A DNA stretch of 64,000 bases from positions 62,001 to 126,000 of the IMG/VR virus record IMGVR_UViG_3300023174_000001. One strand, given 5' to 3'. Origin of the DNA: a virus. The notes under the pieces were generated by a model, which ran no database searches, was not told where the DNA came from, and saw nothing but the letters and a program-made list of their open reading frames with translations. The position numbers and the translations under genes are program-made. Shown here one piece after another: positions 47,401 to 56,500 of this stretch. Positions within the stretch are counted from its first letter, which is position 1. Each line of letters begins with the position of its first letter.

Positions 47401-49903
47401 TAAAACACAAGATGAAAAAGATACTTTATTCAATTCTATTTTAGACATTAGAGAAAACTACGGAGAGGCTTTAGAGGCATTTGTCAAAGCCCAGTATCGA
47501 ATTACTCAAGAGTGGTTTGAAGAGCGTGGGATAAAACAACTTAGAGTTTATCGTGGCGTAAAAAAGCCTATCGGGGCGGATGAGAAGAGTGGGATAGTAA
47601 AACTTAGACCGCTATCCGCTTGGTCTCAAAGACTGGACACTTCTTTGGATTTTACAGGTGGCACAATTAATCCTAATGGGACAGTTTTTAGGTCAATAGT
47701 CGATGTAAAAGATATTTTCTCTACTCCTTTTACTGGGTTTGGTTGCTTAGAAGAAGAAGAAATTGTACTTCTTGGTGGCAAAAAACAAGTTGACGCAAAA
47801 CCAGTAAAGGATGTTTGGGGCGGTTTTTGGAAAGACGAGCCACAAGTTGTCATAAACAACGCCCCTATCCCAAACCTTGGGCCAAAAAAGGGTAAAGGCG
47901 GTCTGTCTAAAGAAATCGAAAGAAGACAGAAGCGGGTACAGCAACAACAAGAAGAATATGCTAAACGCCTAGAAGAGCAAGAAAAAGCCAAAGAAAATAT
48001 CAAGGGTCAGGTTGAAGCAGATAGAGAAGAGTTACAGCAACAAATTCCTCAAATTGCTCAGTCGCTACCGCCTATGGTAGAGGATTTATTTGACCCAAAT
48101 AACCCTATGAATATTTTAGATGCTAAAGACATAACTCAAGACATTTTTGGACTTCCTGGCAGTCCAGACATTAGAGAACCTTACTCGGTTTCGGTTTTGG
48201 AGCCAAACCAAGTTTGGAAAGATTTAGTAAAAAATCTAGAAAATCTAGGTTTATCAAATGCTAAAGATATTGAAAGTGAAGTAAATGACAAATTTAATTC
48301 ACAGATATTAGACATAAAAAGAAAAAGAAAAAATGCTTCTGAATCAAAAGAAAAATTAGAAAAATCTTTAGTGAGGGTGGAAAGAAGTATAAAGGCTCTT
48401 GAAGACGAGATGATAATAAATAATTTTGGACTCAATCGGCCTTCGACTGACCCTGCTACTGCACAATTTTTAGCCCTTATCTCTAGAATTAAATCCGATT
48501 TTGATAGTTGGGCTAACCAATATTATCACTTAAGAGCGGGTGGCCCCGCCGATATTGCTAGTTCTCCACTATATGATTTGGCAACTATGCTACATAAAGG
48601 CGAATGGTCAAGAATTGTGACAGGTGCTAATTCTCAACTAAATGAAATTGGAAAATTACAGGACAGCAGAGAGAGACAAAAAGGATTTGACAGAGTATTT
48701 GCAAAGGTTGTATTAGGCACCTACTTAGTTCCAAACATGGACTACGAGCAGAATCTTAAAAAAATACATGAGGAAAAGTATGTAGAAGTTATGTTAGGTA
48801 GAAAAGTACCTAAGAGCGTAGTAGATTCTGCTATTTTTGGTCTAAACAACGATTGGATGGAGTGGTATAAAGACGCGAGCAAACTAAGAAAAGCCACTGA
48901 CGATTTCTCTAAAAAGGTTTCTGAAGTTATAAAAGAGAAATTAAAGGAACTTGGAATTGAATTTGAACATGATGTGTCTATATCAGCAAACAACATAAAT
49001 TACATCGGCACTGGCAAAGTTAATATATTAAAACTGGCAGAAGGTAAGCCAAAGAGCGAGTGGTGGGAGGCTGATGGAAATGTCGGTACGCATCTAAAAA
49101 ATGCTTCCTCGTACGCCTCTATTTTAACAGAGGCTTTACAAGCATTCCCTAGGCCAATTGCCGTAGTCCTACAAAAATTTATAGTGGAGCATCCAGAAAT
49201 AATATTCTTTGGTAGCCGTAGAGGTGCTTGGGGTACCACCCCTAAAGACACAGATATAAAAGAAATAAAAAATGTTGACCCTAAAGATAAGCATATGTTC
49301 CTACAACTAGACGGTAGTACTAGGGAAGAGTCCGTGATTACCGCATCTCACGAACTAACCCATATGCTGATAACTCAAATTCTTCCTGAAATGCAACCAG
49401 TTGAGTGGGCAGTGTTGTCGTCGCTTATTAATCAGACAGATGCAAATGGTAAAATAAGCCACGACTTAATTGGAGCAAACGGTGGGGACATTTTGATAGG
49501 CGGGGAGTTGACATCTCTTTATCCTAACGATGCTAGGGCCCTAATGACGGCTGAGCCATCTGGCTACACTCCAAAAGTGGCAACTCCATACTCCACTAAG
49601 TATCAAAATTACGCAGGATTAGGGGCAAAAAGAGGCAGTGTAGTTGGCTTAAATCCATACGGACACGGAGAGTTACTATCTACATTGACGGAATCTATGT
49701 TTAATGGCTCTAATCAGGTGTTTTACGGGCAAGATGGAGTATCTCCTGGCGACAAAGTGCGTATAGGATATAATGCAGATGGAACAGTAAAATACTTTAC
49801 AATACCAGAATCGCCAATTTTTAATACTGGAGCACTTCCGCTTGGACTTGCGATAGCATTGTTAATGAACCAATTAGCGAAAGATAAGTTAGAGGTAATA
49901 TAA
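41432..49903 (+). CDS. Giant polyvalent protein with four ADP-ribosyltransferase-like domains and HExxH peptidase
   Basis: 2823 residues. An N-terminal part ends in a QRRDRKGRFAWMGGG motif (about 213-228) shared with the next giant. Four ADP-ribosyltransferase-like domains follow: about 870-985 (FRGAW, QSMG, DDE), 1128-1220 (FRGLG, ASFTRSAG), 1636-1722 (YRGIK, LSAWSTS, EKE) and 2038-2115 (YRGVK, LSAWSQ, EEEE). The last two belong to a ~400-residue tandem duplication. A coiled coil lies at about 2159-2205. HELTH at about 2639-2643 marks a zinc peptidase near the C-terminus. It overlaps the Dps-like stop. Such proteins may be injected with DNA to modify host targets; one or more domains may be inactive. 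Confidence 0.8.
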   Translation: MSEYEDFEPINEINKIIQSEDIQALPSIYEKKEKTNVVTEGTALVASANKKTLPNRRVGRFEMLEVLERSLSRTVLNFNNPSQRAFTAMRELSDFVNMATTGATPKIADAHRDLLPVGHPLSTKKHNFSQEELAYARAEWMSADPRIAEEFRPMVATAFVTPADSVEREYLIAKLEATDATLVPRDVILGLTAGGDPYGGGNSFLARSTRARAQRRDRKGRFAWMGGGAKVWLGELFNAVSSLFRFAGYNSKTDSFDLEGIPGSPYFGKIVSVPASKVEAVKAILPEIPGLALPKSKSVSKNLIVDPASLVVKDAPTGWTKVSSENGVDTFRSADGWVATRYPNLASAPNEPSITRVRGVNDDKSINPDLPVYHIAKGSSDGLITDKPFAITQGWGDAQALIARYDKKITSSGKRKKASKSAQQKFIKGWTKGEGGYIPGKWNAYTGTSDTAGGKDFYTDPSGRYVAVKLATKQEDIQDWMPDREGIIKRSDERTRKQVLESGLPIHTFDGAKDWDGNVDNLYRLERVKSDGRRELLGFYQDLEDIERDTEIPLTEDKSQDFYESVIADTIQNGGNTIDFVDGSWPEDGYIVAHEADIPQKGGTLAKREELVTPEDFADPIEGPKKLRAFVLKNQDKLSQQGFYLGTWLDTVDVTDENGKVVDQREMVFLDVSEYEPNFDKAFDKAEARSELAYYGVSEGRSFYVKDEKHRREVVRKTPVFDEAEEKRVRAEADKIIKEEGKWFSDNNLELQRTRVAFWKGSGDDAIPNPELQKDYPEIYRRLTRRFEAEKSRGSVFREYIRSVFQMSDGMDPGGRNDGLSGELLRTRDNYVGNDRKTLEMNKALRDGGDVTSKVQKIDALVNKSKLKDDTQFFRGAWLDPELVKDMEVGDMFFDRAFQSMGLEEDTASSYLDFREEVAPGKSRVIFRLLLPKGMNAIHVGDDEVIGRRNTKMRIIRKSKLDGTTYFDVDVEPQTKEEIDARIQGRVAKPEESKDGASSSKLPANDGGGTDGLGDGGTLPINYGPKPAGQRQNNRELESFDPNDPVPAAPRNAGGMTTGTWWAWEKGPDGQQYIDYMRQVACRLTGLPVPETQFDKGRGLHFMLSRGWGAPNEKSIAGMVNAIADGPAQPTLFRGLGISDVEGDASLLGKQVGDTIDMPLASFTRSAGVATWYANDRSRTSGTPVIIKVQQGANGVSLSAKSSYYPMDYETVVNGKFEVVSTEDVTMPFWDRSYVTFHSGNTQAGEPVDLDPVIARREFDIPPEVLVKVREALKANPDADLSEFGSDTIRFTNDRRQYDRQLSVSVWKLSEPKTFKVLELKQVEPLRIKTNNSDGTEQSDSTLLMGPISQNPAPTLSLNNSPKLMGERPEQATRIADPEEAIWDRALIDIGIRDEVIDETIRTQDNLENVTRQALKDHVSLEIRKKLKGVSDKEFVELMTQGLANNLTVEDFGFEGTRNIDFIGVVDIDGNSNRTRGLYTSIGRLISSSGGVPRNFPKDLADRLKTGKITRKDAEEVVRLLNEFRATPPFVDNGKLHIPSVDDKDFMEYLRYRTVSNLISMWAVSSNGTNPLSLAIQSVAEKEFGVKGMAEWDMPIGVANEVKDIAKKNENILRKFLRAQYDLTQEYFQKKGISKITLYRGIKEFMRHDIKDATFPSENGFMASIKLRPLSAWSTSMGIANRFRNIQSGKMFRKEFDVKDIFSLPSTGVGCFPEKEIVVLGGLTKDVDISGEYKVDQPRAVFPSPEPRPITYKEDQPQIQVNNAPIDLSRIPPDDGGEEPELDIFDLEGVNPFYADPAFHKQQVARNIADSDEMVEVSDFDMVELSGWFNLFSTDELEWGDDGKRAVGSIRLLALDNGEWSGDYDFSDLLSSVEENIKFGGVEPFKKGSVLERVVNGYINGEDPSISKEELAKFFEEYNEHFDVDYADSYLVPDIENQQFMNLLREEIASNLIHVWAETSNGDHPMSHAIQEIAADILDIKEPAEWDEGNKTQDEKDTLFNSILDIRENYGEALEAFVKAQYRITQEWFEERGIKQLRVYRGVKKPIGADEKSGIVKLRPLSAWSQRLDTSLDFTGGTINPNGTVFRSIVDVKDIFSTPFTGFGCLEEEEIVLLGGKKQVDAKPVKDVWGGFWKDEPQVVINNAPIPNLGPKKGKGGLSKEIERRQKRVQQQQEEYAKRLEEQEKAKENIKGQVEADREELQQQIPQIAQSLPPMVEDLFDPNNPMNILDAKDITQDIFGLPGSPDIREPYSVSVLEPNQVWKDLVKNLENLGLSNAKDIESEVNDKFNSQILDIKRKRKNASESKEKLEKSLVRVERSIKALEDEMIINNFGLNRPSTDPATAQFLALISRIKSDFDSWANQYYHLRAGGPADIASSPLYDLATMLHKGEWSRIVTGANSQLNEIGKLQDSRERQKGFDRVFAKVVLGTYLVPNMDYEQNLKKIHEEKYVEVMLGRKVPKSVVDSAIFGLNNDWMEWYKDASKLRKATDDFSKKVSEVIKEKLKELGIEFEHDVSISANNINYIGTGKVNILKLAEGKPKSEWWEADGNVGTHLKNASSYASILTEALQAFPRPIAVVLQKFIVEHPEIIFFGSRRGAWGTTPKDTDIKEIKNVDPKDKHMFLQLDGSTREESVITASHELTHMLITQILPEMQPVEWAVLSSLINQTDANGKISHDLIGANGGDILIGGELTSLYPNDARALMTAEPSGYTPKVATPYSTKYQNYAGLGAKRGSVVGLNPYGHGELLSTLTESMFNGSNQVFYGQDGVSPGDKVRIGYNADGTVKYFTIPESPIFNTGALPLGLAIALLMNQLAKDKLEVI

Positions 49904-50133
49904 TGTCAGAAAATGATAAAGAAGAAGTAATTTGGTCCGAGACCGACAATGACAATGCCGATTGGATAAAGTCTTCCAGTTGGGATTTGCCAACCGATGT
50001 AGATGAGTTCCTGAGGTCACTAGGAAATTTGTCTATTGAACACTTTATGACCCTGCCAGCGTCTAAGGCTATGCCAGCCGAACTAATCAACAAACTTATT
50101 GAGTACGGGCACTTAAAACCAAAAGGCTTATAA
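49903..50133 (+). CDS. Small acidic hypothetical protein
   Basis: 76 residues; its ATG overlaps the stop of the giant gene (TAATG). Acidic and helical, no motif. It may be a partner or immunity/chaperone protein for the giant protein; this is inferred only from position. Confidence 0.6.
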   Translation: MSENDKEEVIWSETDNDNADWIKSSSWDLPTDVDEFLRSLGNLSIEHFMTLPASKAMPAELINKLIEYGHLKPKGL

Positions 50134-50134
50134 A

Positions 50135-50443
50135 ATGAAAATCACATTTCCAGATGGAAGTTTTCTAGAGTATTACTATTCTGTAGATATAAGTACTAAG
50201 TATCTAGACGATGAAAATTCTATAGCCCACCGTGCTTGGCTTGACTGGAGAATTTTACTTATGGGCAAAGAGCAAAAAACCTATAAGTTTAAAAAATTTC
50301 TAGGGTCAATGGACATAAAGGCAGATGACCCGCTTTTCTTTAGAATGTTTATTGAGGATAACTTCCCGCTTGCCAAATTTAATGGCGACTTAGTTCAAGA
50401 AATTCCAGAAGAATATAGGCCTTTAGGATTTATTGTAGAATAG
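50135..50443 (+). CDS. Hypothetical protein
   Basis: 102 residues, 1 bp after the previous gene. Aromatic-rich, mixed alpha/beta, no motif recognised. Between the two giants; possibly a chaperone. A 90-bp gap with TATAAT and TATACAAT boxes follows. Confidence 0.6.
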   Translation: MKITFPDGSFLEYYYSVDISTKYLDDENSIAHRAWLDWRILLMGKEQKTYKFKKFLGSMDIKADDPLFFRMFIEDNFPLAKFNGDLVQEIPEEYRPLGFIVE

Positions 50444-50477
50444 GACTACCTAATAAATAGGCTAATAGACGCACTGC

Positions 50478-50500
50478 TATAATTTTTTTATACAATAGCG
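50478..50500 (+). promoter_or_regulatory. -10-like boxes before the second giant gene
   Basis: TATAAT (about 50478) and TATACAAT (about 50490) lie 35-50 bp before the ATG at 50534, but no good -35 was seen. Confidence 0.4.
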
Positions 50501-50533
50501 GTTCCTTTTGAAGTCAGTCCAGGAGAATTTTTA

Positions 50534-53500
50534 ATGACCTACGCCTTTGGCATTTACTTTGAAGATGATGACAACCTCGGACTGGTAGCGGCTGGTAATC
50601 GCTGGAATTCTGGCGGAAACTCTACTTTAGCCCGTCGTCTCCGTGTGGCTATGCAACGCCGTGACCGTTATGGTCGCTGGGCTGAAATGGGTGGAGGAAT
50701 CTCCTTCAAAGGTAGGTTCGGCAACACTGGAAGAGTCATGGATGCCGTTGGTCGTTATGTCGGCCCCGCTGAGCGTGAAGGCTATATGCGTGTCTATGTC
50801 ACCAGCGGAAGAGGTCTTCAAACTGGTGTCTATGAAGTGCCATCAAAAGTTGCCACTGTAGCAAAGGCTCTTCTAAGTGAAGAAGCCCTAAAAGATGTCG
50901 GCGTAAACCTAGATGTCAATGGAAACCAAGTTGGCGATGTTTTAGATAGAGATATTGAATTCTTCGCTGGAATGTTCAAGGGCAAGCCAACCGATTTTGA
51001 ATTGGATATGGCTCGTGGCAAGGTTAGCCCGAAAGAGAAAAATACAATTGTAAAGGCTCGTCTAAAGGCTCCAGCCCACAAGTCATACAACATTGTTGAT
51101 AAGAACGGCGTTCGTATTGACAAAGATGAAGAGCCTACTAAGCCAGATGTAAAGAAGCCAAGCAAAAAGGCTAAGCCAGCCGAAGTCTTCCCGCTACCAG
51201 ACTTAGATAAAGATATAGCGGAAGAGAACCCTAAGAAATGGGCAACGCTATCTGAAGAAGAACGAGCAGCAAAACTTAAAAAAGAGCGTAGTCGTCGTGA
51301 CTTTTATGTAGGTGCTAATGGCAAGCGTATTCCAGATAATAAACTAACTGACGCAGATAAAACTCCAGAGAACCGCCGTATCCGTGACTTAAAGAACCAC
51401 CGTGTTCTTGACGGCAATGGTCGTCTTATAGAGTTCATTCCAGAGTATAAGCCAGAAGCAAACCCAGTGCCACAGGGCGAATTCCACCCAGTGGAAGACC
51501 CAGATGAAGGCTTTTGGAACGCCAACCAAGTAAAGCCGGGGGAAGTTCAAAAGAACCTGACTACTCCTGAAGAAGTTTACGAAGCACTATATAACGGTGG
51601 ATTTGTTGAAGTACCAATAGAACTAGCACTAGCAGCGGGTGATATTGCTTATGCTGATTTGCCATTCATAGGTAGAGACGAAAACCCTCTATTCCAGTCA
51701 AATCCTAATGACCCTAGATTTAGAGAAATTGCTAATATCCTCTCTTCTCTACCTCCAGCACAGGAAAACAGACTAAAGCGTGCCATAAACCTAGCCCTCA
51801 TGAGTGAAGAAAAAATTGATGCTCTAAAGGCTTATCTAGAAGAAAATGTTGGAGAGGCTACTGGTTTATCCCCAGAAGCGTTTGCTGAACTGCACAAAAA
51901 ATTCCGTAACCTAGGTGTCGACCTCACCAACATGCGTATCCAAGGTGTAGATGCTTTCAGCAACGATAACCTCGGTGCTGAGCGTATTAATATGCCTCAA
52001 CTTGACGCAGACGACCAAGCGGATTTCTTGGCATACTGCGACAGACTTGGTATCAACTACAAAGAAGCAATGGCTAGACCGCAAGAACTGCACCCTATCC
52101 AAGCAGAAATGGACTTTGGGGATGTCATAAAGATTAAGAAATCTTGGCTGGACCCTGAACTTCGCAAGAGGTTTGGTATGGATGACCAGTACCTATTTGT
52201 TACTAGAGACGGTTATGTTCTAGACGGACATCACAGATGGTCATCTGCTCTTCTTGCTGAGATGGAGAGCGGTAAGCCAATCAACCTAAAGGTAATGGTT
52301 CTAGATATGGACCACGAAGATGCCTTGAAGTTTGTGAACGAGTACAACGACCATGTTGGTATCACTCGTCAAATGGTTGGCGGAAATAAGGTCGCTGACC
52401 CTAGACCTGAGGCCCCTAAAGCCGAACTACCTACAGGTCCATCTGTTGTTTCTGATGATGGCGGAATTGTTCCAAATTATGGCCCAGAAGGACCAACGCC
52501 ACCTGATGGCGGGGACAATGTAGTAACTCCTAGTGGAGAAAACTTTAATAACTGGCTCGATAGAGAACTTGCCAATGTTGGCGACAGGATTATTCCAGAA
52601 TTTAGCGGAAAACTAACTAACGATACCCCTAACCCAGAGAGCAGAACCAGCCCTTTCCCTGGCTCTCGCACCGTGGTAACTAATCTTTTGGCATATAGAG
52701 ACTCACTGATGTCTGCACTGAAAGAAAGTGCACTTGACGGAAACACTGAAAAATTCAAGTTTCAATTTGAAATTGCTAAAAGAGTTACAAAACTCTTAAA
52801 TAAGATACACGAAAATTTTTCTAACGACAAAAAATATGGTGCCGATACCGAACTAGAACTTAGTACTAGCAATCCTGAAGAAAAACTAAAAGCAATTAGA
52901 GTTCTTCCAGAAACTATGAAGACCGAAATTGATAATAGAGGAATTAAGAGAATAAAGTCATTTAGTGCCGTAATTATTGCTAAAAACGGAAAACCTTTCT
53001 TACTAAAGTGGTCTACGCATTCTTCACAGGCTTACAGTATTAAGCCAGATGGAAGCATTAACTCTACTAATGACGGCGGTGGAACAACTTTTGCAGAAAT
53101 CCAAGACTATAACAGTGTAGTTGATGGAAAACCAGTAGCAACGATTGCCCATGTGGGTGGAGCATTTACCGAAGATAGCCACCATGCTCTAGGCTTTGGT
53201 GGTGCCCACATTATGCTATCCCGCTGGGTTATGCATATGTTTAATGGTGGAAAACTTCAGCACAGTTCAAACTTGAGTGCTAGAGGAAACGCATACTCAA
53301 AGATGGTCTCTAGAGACATGCGTTGGAACAATAGAGCACAGGCGGACAAAGCAGTTCAAGTAAATTGTCCAAATGCGGATATTTTTAAAGTCCTCACAGA
53401 CATGGGATTGGTTGACGGGGAATATATTCCAGCAACACCTGGTGCTAAGCAGAATGATAATACTCCTGGTGGACATGGAAGTTCCAGTGGTGGAAGAGGT

Positions 53501-56500
53501 TGGCTAAAGAGACTAACATTCACAAATAATCAAGGTTGGTCTGACAATGCTTCTGTTTTAAGAAGTTTTAGCATAAACGGCATTGTTTCAGATTTAGAGC
53601 AAAGATTTAATGCCAAGACCGATGAAGAGAAACAGGCAGCACTAGATGCTATGCCACCTATTTTTAGAGATTTCTTTGCTGGAGATAAGTCTAGAAATAT
53701 TGAATTCCGTTTCGAGGATTTTGATGTTCAGTATAATTTGCTTGCTACTGCTTATAGCGATGGAATGAAGCAGCAGGAAGCCGTAGATTTCTTAAACACA
53801 TTAATTGATGGATTGCCTCAACTTGACGCTGCCTTTGGGTTAAACAGAGCACATACAGACTCAATTCAAAAATTAAAGCGTCTAAGAGACGCTATAGCGG
53901 CTCGTCAATGGGACCAAGCCAACAATAACTACAACAGACCTAAGCCTTTCAATACAAACAGCATTCGTGCTATTCAATCCCCATTTGCTGGACACTTCAA
54001 GTTCAATGAATGGCAACTTCCTAGAGATGTAAATAGGATTATGAATGACCTGCCGTTTGACCCAAGACCAAGAAGCAACGGAGAACATGCTGACTGGACA
54101 GAAGACCCTCAACGACTACAAGAGTTGTACGGACCTGAAACTCTTCTCGCTTCTCTTAGAGACTCTATTCTCAGGAATAAAGGTAAAATTGCCAATCTTC
54201 CAGCACTATCTACTGGTGCTGATGGTGTAAACAATGTAAATCCAACTGCTGTCTACAAAGCATTGGAAAACCACGGATACGATACTGAACTTATCCTTGC
54301 TGGAATTTACGATGAACTAAATGGCAACACCGCTAACACAGATGCTTTGACTGCAAAAAGAAGTGAACTTGGAAACCTACAAGGCATCATTGAGCAGTTG
54401 GCAAGAGAAGTTGGACAATTAGACGAGCCAGTAGAATTTTCTAGCATTGGTGGAGACTATGACCCAGCAAGCCGTATTCTTCAATCAGACATTGTAAAGC
54501 GTGGAGATGTCGGAGAAGTTCCTACATCACTTCAACTAAAACCGCTTGCCTTAGACAATGAATCTTACGATTATGTAAACGCTAACGGCGGTAGAAGTCA
54601 AGTAATGCGAAATGCATCCTATGTTCCGCAAATACCTCTTTCTAAATTTTACATTGATGGGGTAGCAGATAATCCAAAGATTATTGCTAGAAACTTTAAC
54701 CCAACTGGTCTAAGGAACGCTCTAATTGACGCTGTTTCAAACAACAGAAACTCAGTCAAACTAAGATTCCCTAATGGAAATGAACTAATTGTTGAAAACG
54801 CTGCTATTAGAGATGCTCTACAACTTCAGGGTTATGACATCAACAGAGTTTTGTCAGAACAGACAACCATAAGACCAGCAATAAAACAGATTTCTAGTAT
54901 TCAAGATAGAGATGATGTTGACGGCAATGGCACTAGAGTTACTGATTTTGGTATTGGAACAGACATAGCAAATGGTCCTGGATTTAGACAAAAGAGAAAT
55001 GATGGAACAGGCGAGTTTGATTTCTCATTAGTAGATTTAACTAATCCAGCAAGAAATACAGTCGCTCAAATAGCAAAAATAAAGAAAAATGCAGACGGTA
55101 AATTTGAAGTTTGGGTGGCAAAAAGGGCAGATGGAAAAACTGACGAGTTTACTGGAGAGCCTAACGGTGTATATGAAAATGTACAAAATGCTCTTTTTGA
55201 TGTAAAAAACCACATTCAAAAAGAACTAAATATTAATGCCAACACAAACCTTCTAGGAACCGCTTCAAAACCTGTTGCTAGTCCTGACTATTCTATTGTC
55301 GGCGGTCAAGATGACGAGTCTCAAATTACCGTCGGAGATATGGTCCTAACTAAGCCAGACGGGGCTGAATCTTTTGTAGTTTACACAAACGGAGACAGTG
55401 CAAGAGGATTTAGAAGAATACCTGGCTCTGAAGATGGTGTCAGTACTGGAACGGTATACACTCAGACCGTTCAATCAACTGGAGACATATATTCAGAATC
55501 ATTCAAGCATGTCTCTAAAGATGTAGATGGCCAACTCAAAGAAAAGCAAGTATTTGCTATTACAAAGATTGGCGATAAGTTCCAACTAACCACCAACAGG
55601 TTTGGTAGTGACAACTTAAGTCCAGATAGGACAGAGACTCTAATTTTTGGTAGTTATGATGATGCCAAAGATTTTGCAGTTAGAGGACTAATTAACGGCA
55701 AAATTGGTTTTCAAACTGACCAAGTTAAAAACTTCCCTAACCTAACAACAACTAGAGAAGTAACTAAGCCATCAGCAGATTTGCCAAATCAACAGATTAC
55801 TCAGGATGCTGCCTCTATTCAGATAGTTACACCTGCAACTATGACTAGCGGAGTAGTTGGAGAACTGAAAGTAACTGTCCAAAAAGGTGCCCACCCTGCT
55901 TGGAGAAATGGTGTTGTAAACACCCCTTATGTTTTTGCTGAGTTTAGTTTCTCTCCACCAGCATCACAAGGCGGAGAGCCAGCATACATAACTGGTAAAA
56001 TTATTAGAACTGGTCGCTCAGAGTGGCAAGTAAAGATGACTGGAAACAGTCCTAGTTTTAATGAAAATGGTCAATATATTAGCGGTTCTCTCAGGGAGGG
56101 CACCAATTACGAATCTACTAAGCAAGATGCCCTAGACAGACTAAAAAAGAAACTTGATGCTGCTTTTGGTATAGAAGAATCCCAAAGAGACCGAGGAGAG
56201 TCTGTTCTACCTAGAATTAGACTTGTTGATAAGGCCGTTGAACTTGAGCCTAAACCAGAACCTCCTGCCTCGGATGACCCTAGTCTGCTTGCAGATGGTG
56301 TCTTTGATGAATTCTTGGCAGTTAGAAACACTCCTCTTGATATTCCAGACGCTACAAGTCGTGGGTACATGGGTCTGGGGATGTCTGACTCTGCGAGATT
56401 TGAAACTCCAGATGGTAAAAACTACAAGGTCAAAGATGAGGGCAGTAGAAAAGCAGCATCCGAGTCATTAAACCACGCTCTACATTTGGCCTTGGGAATT

